Shown: piece after piece, positions 8,136 through 17,102 of the stretch
How the letters are laid out: each line of letters opens with the position of its first letter
Numbering within the stretch: the first letter of the stretch is position 1
Assembly (NCBI GenBank): GCA_044375415.1
Contig: JBILMS010000053.1
Location: 1-24,103 of the forward strand
Direction of reading: 5' to 3'
Origin: JAWXBG01 sp044375415
Lineage (GTDB): Bacteria > Bacteroidota > Bacteroidia > Flavobacteriales_D > Sanyastnellaceae
DNA: 24,103 bases
Made by a program: the position numbers and the translations under genes
The notes under the pieces: model-generated
Told to the model about the DNA's origin: nothing
Seen by the model: the letters and a program-made list of their open reading frames with translations, nothing else
The model's database searches: none

Positions 8136-8214
8136 CCTCAGAGAGGCGAAACCATTGTTGATCCCAATGGCCAAAGAAAAATCGCCTCTACAGCCTCAGA
8201 GAGGCGCATTATTG
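8136..8214 (-). repeat. Inverted REP-like units flanking the LytTR gene end
   Basis: Two shorter copies in the opposite orientation to the units at 7920-8113. Each has CCTCAGAGAGGCG (8136-8148 and 8194-8206), followed by an ATTGTT..TTGATCC tail. The second forms the perfect hairpin GCCTC-AGA-GAGGC at 8193-8205. Its tail, read in reverse as AACAATAATGCGCCTC, mirrors ACAATAATGTCGCCTC at 7919-7934. CCATTG/CAATGG (8152-8157, 8165-8170) makes another small stem. The last unit abuts the TAA stop of the LytTR gene at 8215. Confidence 0.65.
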
Positions 8215-9006
8215 TTATTGATCCAACCATTTTTTGAAATCGGTTGCTCGTTGTCTGCTCACAAGAACTTCGGCACCAAAGGATGGGGTCAATGCTATAT
8301 TATATCGATGATTGAAATGGGGATCAATGCGATCAATGCTCTGCAATGAGATGATCATTTGCCGATTGATTCGAAAGAATTCATTTGGATTTAATTGGGT
8401 CTCAATCTCCTCGAGAGTCGATTCTATCACAAATCGTTCTCCATCATTTACAACTAAAAATGTGAAACCCTCTTCGCTGAAAAAATAGGATACATCTTCT
8501 GTATTCACAAAAGCCAATCGTCCACCGGGTTTTACCAAAAATCTCTTCTTAAATGGATTTCCGGCTTCGCGCATAGCCTGTACTAATTTTCCATAATCGA
8601 CATTGCCGGAAGATGTAGAATTTCGCAATTGAAAAAACTTTTCAATCGCTTGGATCAAATCATCTTTTTCAACAGGTTTCAACAAATAGTCGATACTATG
8701 TACCTTAAATGCTTTAATAGCATACTGATCGTAAGCAGTAGTAAAAATTACGGGAGCCGGAAGATTAATCTGATCAAAAATATCGAAACTCAAACCATCC
8801 GCTAAATGAATATCCAAAAATATAAGATCCACATCCGTTTCTCCCTTGAAATAAGATACTGATTCTTCAACGCTGTCCATTACGGAGATGATTTCGGCGT
8901 AGGGTAGAACATCGGCCAATAGTCTTTTCAACTGGCGAGATGCCGGTTGTTCGTCTTCAACCATTACGATTTGCAACTTTTCGTTGAAAGAATTTTTATC
9001 GCCCAT
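8215..9006 (-). CDS. LytTR-family response regulator
   Basis: 263 residues. The receiver domain (about 11-130) has the acidic pair in VEDE, phospho-acceptor Asp65 (IFLDIHLADG), Thr90 and Lys110 (LLKP). The C-terminal LytTR DNA-binding domain (about 155-260) contains the RFLVKPGGR, VSYFFSEEG and FFRINRQMIISLQSID blocks. It is a cytoplasmic transcription regulator, the expected partner of the LytS-type kinase whose TAA overlaps this ATG by one base (TAATG), so translation is coupled. The targets are unknown; the TonB-dependent receptor at the head of the same gene string is an obvious candidate. Its stop touches the REP-like repeats, which could affect the transcript end. Confidence 0.92.
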   Translation of the reverse strand: MGDKNSFNEKLQIVMVEDEQPASRQLKRLLADVLPYAEIISVMDSVEESVSYFKGETDVDLIFLDIHLADGLSFDIFDQINLPAPVIFTTAYDQYAIKAFKVHSIDYLLKPVEKDDLIQAIEKFFQLRNSTSSGNVDYGKLVQAMREAGNPFKKRFLVKPGGRLAFVNTEDVSYFFSEEGFTFLVVNDGERFVIESTLEEIETQLNPNEFFRINRQMIISLQSIDRIDPHFNHRYNIALTPSFGAEVLVSRQRATDFKKWLDQ

Positions 9007-10076
9007 TACTTTCCGTGATATTGTTCTATATTCATTAAAGGCAACTTAACCTCGAAACAGGTTTCCGTTTCATTGACATCAATCTCGGTATGAAATGCGA
9101 GAATATAGCGTTGATTAATATTCTTCAGCCCCATGCCATTGCTTTCCACGCCACTCGCTTTTTTCTGCAAATTATTTGACACAACAACGAAATCTCCTTC
9201 CGTATATATTCTCACTGTTAAGGGCTTTTTGCTTGAAACCACATTGTGTTTTATCGCATTTTCTACTAACATCTGAAGGGCCATTGGGACAATATGCTTT
9301 TTGTATTCGCTTTCATCGATACGTACATCAAATTGAATATTCTCTCCAAAGCGTGTTTCCAAGAGAAAACGATAATTGTTAATACATTCCATTTCATCTT
9401 CCAGCGAAATAACTGACTTCCCCTGAAGATCTAAAATGCACCTGTATACGTGAGATAGTTTTTGCACAAATTCCACACTTTTTTTTGGATCATCCGGTAT
9501 GATAGAAACCAAGGTATTCAAACTATTGAATAGAAAATGCGGATTGACCTGATTGCGCAATGCCTCCAATTGGGTAATTGTATTCTCTTTTTTCAGTCTT
9601 TCAGTCTCTGCTATACTGTCTTTCCATCGAGAAAAGAAAAAAGCGGCCTCATAAATGGATGTCACCAACGCTGTTGGAAACAACGACGCGAGTATGGCCT
9701 TTCCATAACTTGGCTGAAGACTTGCTATTGGTTCTATATGGTTAAAAAAGTGCTGGCTATAATGCAAAAGAAGCGACATCGCAACAGTGTACAAAATTGT
9801 TGTTATAGCAGAGATGTACAATCGCTTTCCATATTGCTCGTATTTATGGTAGCGCTTTCGAAAATAAATGGTGATTGTCCTGTCTCCGTACCAAAATATC
9901 GTTGTAAATAATATGGATGGGAAAACATTTGCGGTAAAACAGCCCATACCGTCGGCCATATTTACGCCAAAGTATAACATCGGGAAAACAACCGCCACCA
10001 AAGGAATACCGATCACCATCAAGGGCCAATCGTTAAATCCAATGTATTGTCTATTATCCTTCCAGTGCTTTCTCAT
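9006..10076 (-). CDS. LytS-type sensor histidine kinase
   Basis: 356 residues. The N-terminal half (about 15-150) has four predicted membrane segments and little extracytoplasmic sequence, with no recognised ligand domain. A coiled linker (SIAETERLKKENTITQLEALR) leads to the His_kinase domain NQVNPHFLFNSLNT, with phospho-acceptor His180. The ATPase domain has an N-box (QMLVENAIKHN) and a short G-box (NGMGLKNINQRY). The kinase should autophosphorylate in response to a membrane or envelope signal and pass phosphate to Asp65 of the LytTR regulator just downstream. It lies 59 bp after the stop of the TonB-dependent receptor gene on the same strand, with no terminator visible between them, so the three may be one transcript. 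Confidence 0.92.
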   Translation of the reverse strand: MRKHWKDNRQYIGFNDWPLMVIGIPLVAVVFPMLYFGVNMADGMGCFTANVFPSILFTTIFWYGDRTITIYFRKRYHKYEQYGKRLYISAITTILYTVAMSLLLHYSQHFFNHIEPIASLQPSYGKAILASLFPTALVTSIYEAAFFFSRWKDSIAETERLKKENTITQLEALRNQVNPHFLFNSLNTLVSIIPDDPKKSVEFVQKLSHVYRCILDLQGKSVISLEDEMECINNYRFLLETRFGENIQFDVRIDESEYKKHIVPMALQMLVENAIKHNVVSSKKPLTVRIYTEGDFVVVSNNLQKKASGVESNGMGLKNINQRYILAFHTEIDVNETETCFEVKLPLMNIEQYHGK

Positions 10077-10135
10077 AGTTCAAATAAACGAATCCTTTTA
10101 TAAACTTCCTCACAGATTTCTTTAATGCCCCTAAA

Positions 10136-12493
10136 TTAAAAATAGATATTGTATAAAAAGATTGGGAAAAACCCCGTTTGATATACTGTTTCCACTTCTC
10201 CGTTAGCAGAATTGTAGTTCTGAAGAAATACATTTTTCTGATTAGTCACATTACGAATATCTAAGGAAAACGATTGAGAAATTTTGGCGCCATTCATCCT
10301 AAAACCTACTTTAAAATCGGTTCTAAAATATGCTTCGTACTGTTCGCTATTATTCTTATCGGTCATCCTTACCTCGCTTCCTTCTATATTCGAAGCCTCG
10401 AGATCTATTGGGGCATACCATCGACCTCCGGCATAAGTAGTTTTGAAGTCCATCATGAATATATTGGATTTACCGACTTTCCATTCTTTACCTGCCAGAA
10501 GATTAAAAACATAGTTTCCATTAAACGCCGTGTTCCTTTCAATTCCATCACTTCCTTTGTAGCGGGAATCGAAAATCGAGGTTGTAAAGAGAAAATAATA
10601 GCCCTTCGATAAGAACTTTTCCAATGTTAGTTCTACTCCCATATTGGTGCCTGTGCCTTCATTTACAAGATCAGCATTTTCCGGAAGTGTAAAATCTGCT
10701 CCGGAATTGAGCATAGAAAAACTACTGGAGAAACGATCCACTGCAACGTCATAAAGATGCTGATAATATACCTCCGACTTGAGTCGTAGATTTGAAGAAA
10801 ACTGAAAGTCATATCCCAAAACCGCATGGATCGCCTTGTTATAATCGAGGTTTTTATTATTAGCAATTACTCCTCCACCCTCTACTTCTTCGCGATTAAA
10901 ATAAACCGTAATGGGCTGCAATTGGCTATGTAGACCCACTCCGAAGCTCAAGCTCTGTCTTCCTGTGAGAGCATATCGTGCACCTATTCTTGGTTCTACA
11001 CTGCTTGTTTCATTGTAGAAAAAATGTTGTGCATATACACCGGAATTGATTGTCCACTTGTCGGTAGGACGGTATTGCCACATTCCGTATACTCTACCTA
11101 AAGCAGCATTTCCATCGAAATCATTTCGCGTGAAATAATACTCACCATCTACCATCACACTATCCAAAACATCAAAACTATAGTTGTCGGACAATACACC
11201 GAATTTGATCGTGTGCTTAGCATTCAATTTACTGTTTAAGCTATAATGCGCAGTGATATTATTTTGACGCTGGTACAAACCAAAAGTTCGCGTTGCATCT
11301 CCGGCCAAGCTCAAGGTATCTATATGTCCCTCTGTTCCCCCGGTGGTTGCGCCTATTACAAGTTTACCCATAGTTTTTGGCGAAAAGAAATACGTGTGCG
11401 AAAGTCCGACTATACCGGTCTTTGAATTGAATTGCTGATTCTCACTATCGTCGGCATATAGATTATTCTCTCCTTGATCTTCCGCTTTAAAATCTATAAA
11501 ACTATTTCCACCAACCCCAAATACAGTAAATCTTCCAGCCTTATTCGTTGGCATATCAACTTTAAATGTAACGTCTTGGTATTCGGGTACTGCCGCCCCA
11601 GTACCCAAATCAATTCCCATAGAAGTCATTAAACCCAAAAAAGAATAGCGTCCATTTACGATGTATGTAGCCTGACCGCCTTCCTTGAATGGACCTTCTG
11701 CGCCGAACTCCAGTCCATTAAACCCCATTTGGCCCATAAATTCACGCTTATTTTTATTGCCTGAGCGAAGTTTGAGATCAAACACCCCACTCAATGCATT
11801 TCCATATTCTGCTGCAAAAGCACTGGTAGCAAAATCGGAATTACCAAGATTATTGATGTTTAATAATGAGATAGGTCCACCTGTGGTTCCTAAAGTAGCA
11901 AAGTGATTGGGCGATGGGATATCTATCCCTTCCATTCTCCACAAAACACCGGTAGGCGAATTTCCGCGTATGACAATGTCGTTTCTATCATCGCTTGCAT
12001 TGCTCACTCCTGCGTAGTTTTGCGCCATTCGCGAGGGATCCTGCAGCGTACCGCTGTAACGCATCGCTTCATCAATACTAAATGAACGCGTACTAACCGA
12101 TGACATTTCGTTTTGTGCCTCCGACTTTTTCTCTTCTGCGGTGATTACTATTTCTTTTAATTCTGTAACACTTTCCAAAAGCTGAATATTTACTTCTAAC
12201 TCCTTGCCCGAATTTACCAATAGATTGTTGATTGTTTGCGGCTGGTATCCGATGTAATTAATTTGGATCGTATGTCGTCCTACCGGAACATCTTTAATTA
12301 TAAACTGTCCGTCGAGATCTGTAGCTGCACCTTTCTGAGGATCTACAGAAGTAATAAGCACGGTTACCCCCGGGAGCGGGTATTCACTTTGTCCATCGAG
12401 TACACGTCCACGAATAGCTGAGGTAGGCGTGTTTTGGGTAAATGCGGTCTGTCCGAATACAATCGTTAGCAAGGCAATCAGAAACGTTTTCAT
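10136..12493 (-). CDS. TonB-dependent outer-membrane receptor
   Basis: 785 residues. A signal peptide (cleavage near FTQN, residue 20) is followed by a carboxypeptidase-regulatory-like beta-sandwich (about 27-115; IRGRVLDGQSEYPLPGVTV, DLDGQFIIKDVPVGRHTI). Then come a plug domain with IVIRGNSPTGVLWRMEGIDI and a long barrel ending in the aromatic residue of LYNIYF, suited to BAM-dependent insertion. It should import a ligand across the outer membrane using TonB/ExbB energy; the substrate is unknown. There is no SusD-like partner, so it is not a classical glycan-uptake pair. The kinase/LytTR genes downstream on the same strand suggest joint regulation or that the receptor takes part in sensing. 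The ATG at 12493 begins the signal peptide. Confidence 0.92.
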   Translation of the reverse strand: MKTFLIALLTIVFGQTAFTQNTPTSAIRGRVLDGQSEYPLPGVTVLITSVDPQKGAATDLDGQFIIKDVPVGRHTIQINYIGYQPQTINNLLVNSGKELEVNIQLLESVTELKEIVITAEEKKSEAQNEMSSVSTRSFSIDEAMRYSGTLQDPSRMAQNYAGVSNASDDRNDIVIRGNSPTGVLWRMEGIDIPSPNHFATLGTTGGPISLLNINNLGNSDFATSAFAAEYGNALSGVFDLKLRSGNKNKREFMGQMGFNGLEFGAEGPFKEGGQATYIVNGRYSFLGLMTSMGIDLGTGAAVPEYQDVTFKVDMPTNKAGRFTVFGVGGNSFIDFKAEDQGENNLYADDSENQQFNSKTGIVGLSHTYFFSPKTMGKLVIGATTGGTEGHIDTLSLAGDATRTFGLYQRQNNITAHYSLNSKLNAKHTIKFGVLSDNYSFDVLDSVMVDGEYYFTRNDFDGNAALGRVYGMWQYRPTDKWTINSGVYAQHFFYNETSSVEPRIGARYALTGRQSLSFGVGLHSQLQPITVYFNREEVEGGGVIANNKNLDYNKAIHAVLGYDFQFSSNLRLKSEVYYQHLYDVAVDRFSSSFSMLNSGADFTLPENADLVNEGTGTNMGVELTLEKFLSKGYYFLFTTSIFDSRYKGSDGIERNTAFNGNYVFNLLAGKEWKVGKSNIFMMDFKTTYAGGRWYAPIDLEASNIEGSEVRMTDKNNSEQYEAYFRTDFKVGFRMNGAKISQSFSLDIRNVTNQKNVFLQNYNSANGEVETVYQTGFFPIFLYNIYF

Positions 12494-12639
12494 AGCGGTA
12501 GTTTGATTTTTACTGCAAATGTGCGTAGTCCCTGTCTTTCATATTTAGATACTCGGGTGAGTTGTCGCTAAAAGCGAGTGAATTGTCAAATAGTCCATTT
12601 TTGAACGAAATACTTACCTTGCAGCTTCAAGCCCATTCT

Positions 12640-14487
12640 ATGAAATACACGCCTATATTCGTTTTAATGCTATTGGCAATTGGAGCTGCATCTCAACCCA
12701 CGGAAATTACTATTGATGGTTTATATGCTGATTGGGCTGCCGGATTGCCCGGGCCAACAGATGGAACCGAATCGCTTTCAGGTGTGAATTTATTAAACTT
12801 TAAAGTAACCAACGACGAAAACTGGTTGTACCTCAAACTTACCACGAATATTGAATTTGATCTAACCGATAATTTAATTCCGCATAATACAACGTTATAT
12901 ATTGATGCAGATAATAATTCAGGCACCGGTTTTGGCGCTGCAACGAATTTCGGCTCCGAGATCGGCATAAATTTCAAAAACCACACAGTTTTTTATGATG
13001 TGGTTCCCTCCACCACATTAGGTTTCGGAGACATTCTTTTGAGGGCTTTACCCACTATCACTTCTAACACCTTTGAGATTGCGATTAGACGAAACATACT
13101 TCCCGATGGCATAAATCCCATCTTTCCATTGAATACCATTAAACTACTATTCCGTAATTCCGACAACGGCGACTACCTCCCAAATAATGGCACTACATTT
13201 TCTTATACGTTCAATAATACTGCTTTGCCGGCTATTCCATTTATTCCTTTGAATAAAACGAATCCCGCCTATCTGCGCATTACTGCATATAACACACTCG
13301 GACAATTAGGTCTGGTAAGTGCCCAAGATAATTTTGATCGAATCTTAAGTGCACTTAATCCCGATATTATTGCTTTCTCGGAAGCACAAAGTATTTCTGC
13401 CTCGACTGTAAAATCATTGCTCGACACATGGATTCCCATTGGTGGGGCGGGATGGTATACATTAAAAGATGACTTTGACATGATTACATGCAGTCGCTGG
13501 CCATTTTTAGGAAGCTGGACGGCTCCGGACCGTCAATTCCCTACACTGATAGATCTTCCTGCCGAATACGCGGCCAACATTTTAGTGTTCAATGCACATC
13601 TTCAGTGTTGCACGGCAGATGCAACTCGTCAAAATCAGTGCGATGCTGCGATACAATTTATTCAAGACGCTAAGACACCGGGCGGGGTTTTAACGCTTGC
13701 AACCAATACCCCTATTGTGTATTGTGGAGACTTAAATCTTGTTGGTTATGCTCAACAATTAAACACCCTGCTCACCGGCAATATCCAAAACAACGGCACG
13801 TATGGTCCCGATAGTCCTCCCGATTGGGATGGAAGTGCAATGACAAACCTTATAAGCAGAAACAACGCTCTGCGCATGGCGTATACTTGGAGAGAAGATG
13901 CAAATACCTATCCCCCGGGCCATCTAGATTACTTTATTTATACAGACGCAGTAATGGACGTTGCAAAATCCTTTGTCCTGGAAACAGAAGAAATGGCAGC
14001 AGGAGATTTAGCAACGTATGGTCTAAATAGCAACGATTGCATAGGTGCAAGCGATCACTTTCCGATTACCGCCGACTACATCCTAGACATGGTGATTCTC
14101 GCAGATACAGATTTGGACGGTGTTTCGGATGGCATCGATAATTGTCCGACTACAGCGAATCCACTTCAAGAAGATTGGAACAGCAATGGAATAGGCAATG
14201 CTTGCGAGGATTCCGACATCGATGGTATTTTGGATGAGGAGGAAATTATTTTAGGCACAAATCCGGATATCCAAGATACAGACGGCGACGGGCTGACAGA
14301 TGGGTTTGAATACTTTGATTCAGCCACTGATCCCACAGATGCCGATAGCGACGACAATCTTTGTGACGACGCCGATCAATTGGCGGACCTTTGCGGAACT
14401 TGTCCCAGCGATATGAATAATGACAGTCTGGTGAGTATTACAGACCTGCTCATTTTCATTACCGCCTTTGGAAGTGATTGTCCCTAG
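12640..14487 (+). CDS. Secreted endonuclease/exonuclease/phosphatase protein with CBM9-like, Ca-binding and dockerin-like modules
   Basis: 615 residues from the ATG at 12640, where the signal peptide MKYTPIFVLMLLAIGAASQ starts. An upstream TTG at 12562 adds nothing signal-like. The order is: a CBM9/DOMON-like beta-sandwich (about 22-200, ITIDGLYADW, LYIDADNNSGTGFG); an EEP domain (about 212-482) with Asn218, Glu248 (IAFSEAQ), His320 (NAHLQCC), Asp364/Asn366 (YCGDLN), LDYFIY and Ser-Asp-His at 471-473; thrombospondin type 3-like Asp-rich repeats (489-570); and a dockerin-like Ca loop (DMNNDSLVSITD). The EEP set looks complete, so nuclease or phosphodiesterase activity on an extracellular substrate is likely. 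No standard T9SS sorting domain is seen. The gene is divergent from the receptor and followed by a terminator. Confidence 0.85.
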   Translation: MKYTPIFVLMLLAIGAASQPTEITIDGLYADWAAGLPGPTDGTESLSGVNLLNFKVTNDENWLYLKLTTNIEFDLTDNLIPHNTTLYIDADNNSGTGFGAATNFGSEIGINFKNHTVFYDVVPSTTLGFGDILLRALPTITSNTFEIAIRRNILPDGINPIFPLNTIKLLFRNSDNGDYLPNNGTTFSYTFNNTALPAIPFIPLNKTNPAYLRITAYNTLGQLGLVSAQDNFDRILSALNPDIIAFSEAQSISASTVKSLLDTWIPIGGAGWYTLKDDFDMITCSRWPFLGSWTAPDRQFPTLIDLPAEYAANILVFNAHLQCCTADATRQNQCDAAIQFIQDAKTPGGVLTLATNTPIVYCGDLNLVGYAQQLNTLLTGNIQNNGTYGPDSPPDWDGSAMTNLISRNNALRMAYTWREDANTYPPGHLDYFIYTDAVMDVAKSFVLETEEMAAGDLATYGLNSNDCIGASDHFPITADYILDMVILADTDLDGVSDGIDNCPTTANPLQEDWNSNGIGNACEDSDIDGILDEEEIILGTNPDIQDTDGDGLTDGFEYFDSATDPTDADSDDNLCDDADQLADLCGTCPSDMNNDSLVSITDLLIFITAFGSDCP

Positions 14488-14515
14488 AGGATTTGAAATA
14501 ATTGATAACAAAAAA

Positions 14516-14540
14516 GGCCCCTTTGGGAGGGACCATTTTT
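14516..14540 (+). terminator. Rho-independent terminator after the nuclease gene
   Basis: A hairpin, GGCCCCT/GGGAGGGACC with one mismatch, is flanked by AAAAAA on the left and ATTTTT on the right, 28 bp after the nuclease stop. Confidence 0.6.
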
Positions 14541-14756
14541 GAGTTGTTTCGAACCGGTTAATCCTTTTAAAAACCTGTATATCTCGTAAGACCTTTTAAA
14601 CCTAAATAATCATGAGAAGCAGCACTCGTTTGTGCTGATATTTTCGTGGATTAACCGAGGTCAAATCTATAGTCATCGACCCATACCCGATGTTAAACGG
14701 GTGTGAAGCCCTGTTAAAAGTAGTTAAGCACAAAACCTGTAATTCATCAGTAGGAT

Positions 14757-14764
14757 TACCTTTG
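14757..14764 (+). promoter_or_regulatory. -7 promoter element for the histidine kinase gene
   Basis: TACCTTTG matches TAnnTTTG exactly, 21 bp before the ATG at 14786. A good -33 element is not evident. Its position makes the upstream in-frame ATG at 14690 an unlikely start. Confidence 0.45.
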
Positions 14765-14785
14765 GCTACTGTTGACCTCTTAAGT

Positions 14786-16288
14786 ATGAATGAGAAGTAT
14801 ATCCGTTTGCTGATAGCTATTTCCAGCATTGCCGTGTTGGGGCTTATCGCAATACAGGTATACTGGGTAAGAAACTCCTTCACGTTAAAGGAACAACAAT
14901 TCTCTATCAACGTAAATAAAGCCCTGCTCGATGTAGTCCGTTTGATTGAAGAAAAAGAGATGATGGATATCAACGTGAATAAAGTTGAACATCCCGGCAT
15001 GGCGATATCATCGGACAGCGAAAATGCCATTGTAATAGACCATGGAGATGGGGGAGTAAGTATCAGTTCGCTTACAGAAGAAAGAAGTATTGAGGACTCC
15101 ACTTTTCAAGCACAGCTGAATGAACAAGGAGTGGATCACAGTCAAATTTTAGAGCAATCCGGCTTACTTGAAGATATAATGGGAGGGTTGCTCGACTTGG
15201 AAATATACCGAAATATATCCGAGCGAATTGACACTTCCTTTATAGACAGTTTGGTACATGAAGAACTCGAAAAAAGAGGCATTCGTGCCCGATTAGTTTT
15301 TGGAGTTTTTAATAAATACGGAAAAGCGGAGGTTTTACCCGCACGGGCCGCCGAATACGAACAGCAATTTTCAAACGACAGTTATAAGGCACTTCTTTTT
15401 CCGAATGATCCCTTGCAAGAAACCAACTATTTGCGCGTTTACTTTCCTCAACAAAAAAACTATCTGATTGGTCAAATGTGGACCATGCTTGCGGTGAGTG
15501 GCCTTCTTCTTTTGGTAATAATGTTTCTCTTTTCTTACTCGATAGGAACTATTTATAAACAGAAAAAACTAAGCGATATAAAAAACGACTTTATTAATAA
15601 TATGACGCATGAGTTGAAAACACCCATTGCTACTATTTCCTTGGCCTGCGAAGCGCTTAATGATCCCGACATGATGCGGAGTGAAAAAGGGATGTCGACC
15701 TATGTAAACATGATCGGTGAGGAGAATAAAAGATTAGGCTTATTGGTAGAAAAAGTTTTGCGCACAGCAATATTTGAACAGGGTGAAATGCAACTTCAGG
15801 TAAATAGAATTAATCTACATGAAGTGATTCAAAATGTGATTCGAAATATTTCCATACAAGTAACCGGCAAAAAAGGAAAAATAATAACTCATCTGGATGC
15901 AGATAACCCTGTTATTTATGGAGATCATTTGCATTTATCGAACGTAATTTATAATCTAATTGACAATGCCATCAAATATTGTAATGATAGCCCTGTTGTA
16001 GAGATTACTACAAGCGACGAATCATCGGGTATAGCCATAGCATTCAAGGATAACGGGATTGGAATAAGCCGCGAAAATCAATCTCGTATATTCGACAAGC
16101 TCTATCGAATACCTACGGGCAACGTGCATAATGTAAAAGGCTTTGGATTAGGTCTTAGTTATGTGAAAGGAGTTGTGGAGAAGCACGGAGGACGCGTAAA
16201 AGTAGAAAGTGAACTTAAAAAAGGAAGTACATTTACCATACACTTACAACATGAACACGAAAAAGTCAACCAGGATTCTGCTATGTGA
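14786..16288 (+). CDS. Two-component sensor histidine kinase (HisKA type)
   Basis: 500 residues. Membrane segment 1 (about 7-28) and segment 2 (about 231-254) enclose a periplasmic sensor of about 200 residues with no domain I recognise. It is partly coiled and acidic (SISSLTEERSIEDST). The cytoplasmic part has HisKA with His275 in NNMTHELKTPIATI, then an ATPase domain with N-box (NVIYNLIDNAIKYC), G1 (KDNGIGIS), F-box (IFDKLYRIPTG) and G2 (KGFGLGLSYVKGV). All catalytic motifs are present. The protein should sense an envelope condition and phosphorylate the OmpR-type regulator encoded next, whose start overlaps this gene by 38 bp. The frame is open back to 14690, but that extension (MLNGCEALLK...) is not signal-like and contains the -7 element. 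Confidence 0.92.
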   Translation: MNEKYIRLLIAISSIAVLGLIAIQVYWVRNSFTLKEQQFSINVNKALLDVVRLIEEKEMMDINVNKVEHPGMAISSDSENAIVIDHGDGGVSISSLTEERSIEDSTFQAQLNEQGVDHSQILEQSGLLEDIMGGLLDLEIYRNISERIDTSFIDSLVHEELEKRGIRARLVFGVFNKYGKAEVLPARAAEYEQQFSNDSYKALLFPNDPLQETNYLRVYFPQQKNYLIGQMWTMLAVSGLLLLVIMFLFSYSIGTIYKQKKLSDIKNDFINNMTHELKTPIATISLACEALNDPDMMRSEKGMSTYVNMIGEENKRLGLLVEKVLRTAIFEQGEMQLQVNRINLHEVIQNVIRNISIQVTGKKGKIITHLDADNPVIYGDHLHLSNVIYNLIDNAIKYCNDSPVVEITTSDESSGIAIAFKDNGIGISRENQSRIFDKLYRIPTGNVHNVKGFGLGLSYVKGVVEKHGGRVKVESELKKGSTFTIHLQHEHEKVNQDSAM

Positions 16289-16952
16289 AGACGATCCCAA
16301 TTTGGGAACTCTTTTAAGGGAATTTCTTAATTCAAAAGGCTTTGAAACCGACCTTGCAGTTGATGGCATGGAAGGATCAAAGATGTACAAGAGAAACACA
16401 TACGATTTTCTTGTATTGGATGTAATGATGCCCGTAAAAGATGGATTCACACTTGCAGAAGAAATCCGTCAAGAAGATAAACGCACACCCATTATTTTTC
16501 TCACTGCTAAGAGCATGAAGGAAGATACACTAGAGGGTTTCCGCGTCGGTGGAGATGATTACTTGACAAAACCCTTCAGCATGGAGGAACTCTTGGTGCG
16601 AATCAATGCAATCTTACGTCGCGCTTCTGCCCTACCTTCAGAGGGTTCAGATGTTCAACAACACACCATAGGTCGCTATCAATTCGATTACAACAAACAG
16701 CAACTTGTATTCGAAAGCAAGAACATAAAGCTTACAACAAAAGAAAATGAACTGCTGTTTTTACTCTGTAAGAATAAAAACGGGATCATGGAACGCAACT
16801 TTGCTTTAAAAGCGATTTGGGGCGACGACAACTATTTCAATGGTCGAAGCATGGACGTTTACATTGCCAAACTGCGCAAACATTTAAAAGACGACCCGAG
16901 CGTGGAGATCATCAATGTGCATGGTAGAGGGTTTAAATTGTTGGCGGGGTAA
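16251..16952 (+). CDS. OmpR/PhoB-family response regulator
   Basis: 233 residues from the ATG at 16251; an in-frame ATG at 16209 lies deep in the kinase gene and adds residues not seen in the family. The receiver domain has Asp13/Asp14 or neighbours (CEDDPN), phospho-acceptor Asp57 (LVLDVMMPVKDG), Thr85 (FLTAKS) and Lys107 (LTKPFS). The winged-helix output domain (about 135-232) has LTTKENELLFLLCKNKNGIMER and the recognition region GRSMDVYIAKLRKHLKDDP. The gene overlaps the kinase by 38 bp, which signals coupled translation, and a strong terminator follows. Regulated genes cannot be told from the window, and it is not next to an obvious target. Confidence 0.94.
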   Translation: MNTKKSTRILLCEDDPNLGTLLREFLNSKGFETDLAVDGMEGSKMYKRNTYDFLVLDVMMPVKDGFTLAEEIRQEDKRTPIIFLTAKSMKEDTLEGFRVGGDDYLTKPFSMEELLVRINAILRRASALPSEGSDVQQHTIGRYQFDYNKQQLVFESKNIKLTTKENELLFLLCKNKNGIMERNFALKAIWGDDNYFNGRSMDVYIAKLRKHLKDDPSVEIINVHGRGFKLLAG

Positions 16953-17024
16953 TTAAAGAGTTCGTTTATGCAATCTTCGATCAATGTCTTTTACAGTTGA
17001 TATAGTTATATCAGCGACAAAATT

Positions 17025-17055
17025 AAAATGGTGGTCCTAGAACCACCATTTTTTT
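17025..17055 (+). terminator. Bidirectional rho-independent terminator
   Basis: Perfect 11-bp stem AAAATGGTGGT / ACCACCATTTT with a 6-nt loop (CCTAGA) and a 3' run of seven T. On the other strand the four A at the left base give a short U-run, so it can serve both the OmpR-type regulator and the convergent Bor-like gene. A second small hairpin, TGATATA-GT-TATATCA, lies just upstream (16998-17013). Confidence 0.85.
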
Positions 17056-17102
17056 AGGCTATGTATTTTACCGATGTAAAAAGACAAACGTCTACACAAA
17101 GA

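Noticed and set aside
16998..17013. TGATATAGTTATATCA as an operator
   Set aside because: It lies after the regulator gene and just before a terminator, away from any start; a secondary hairpin is more likely.
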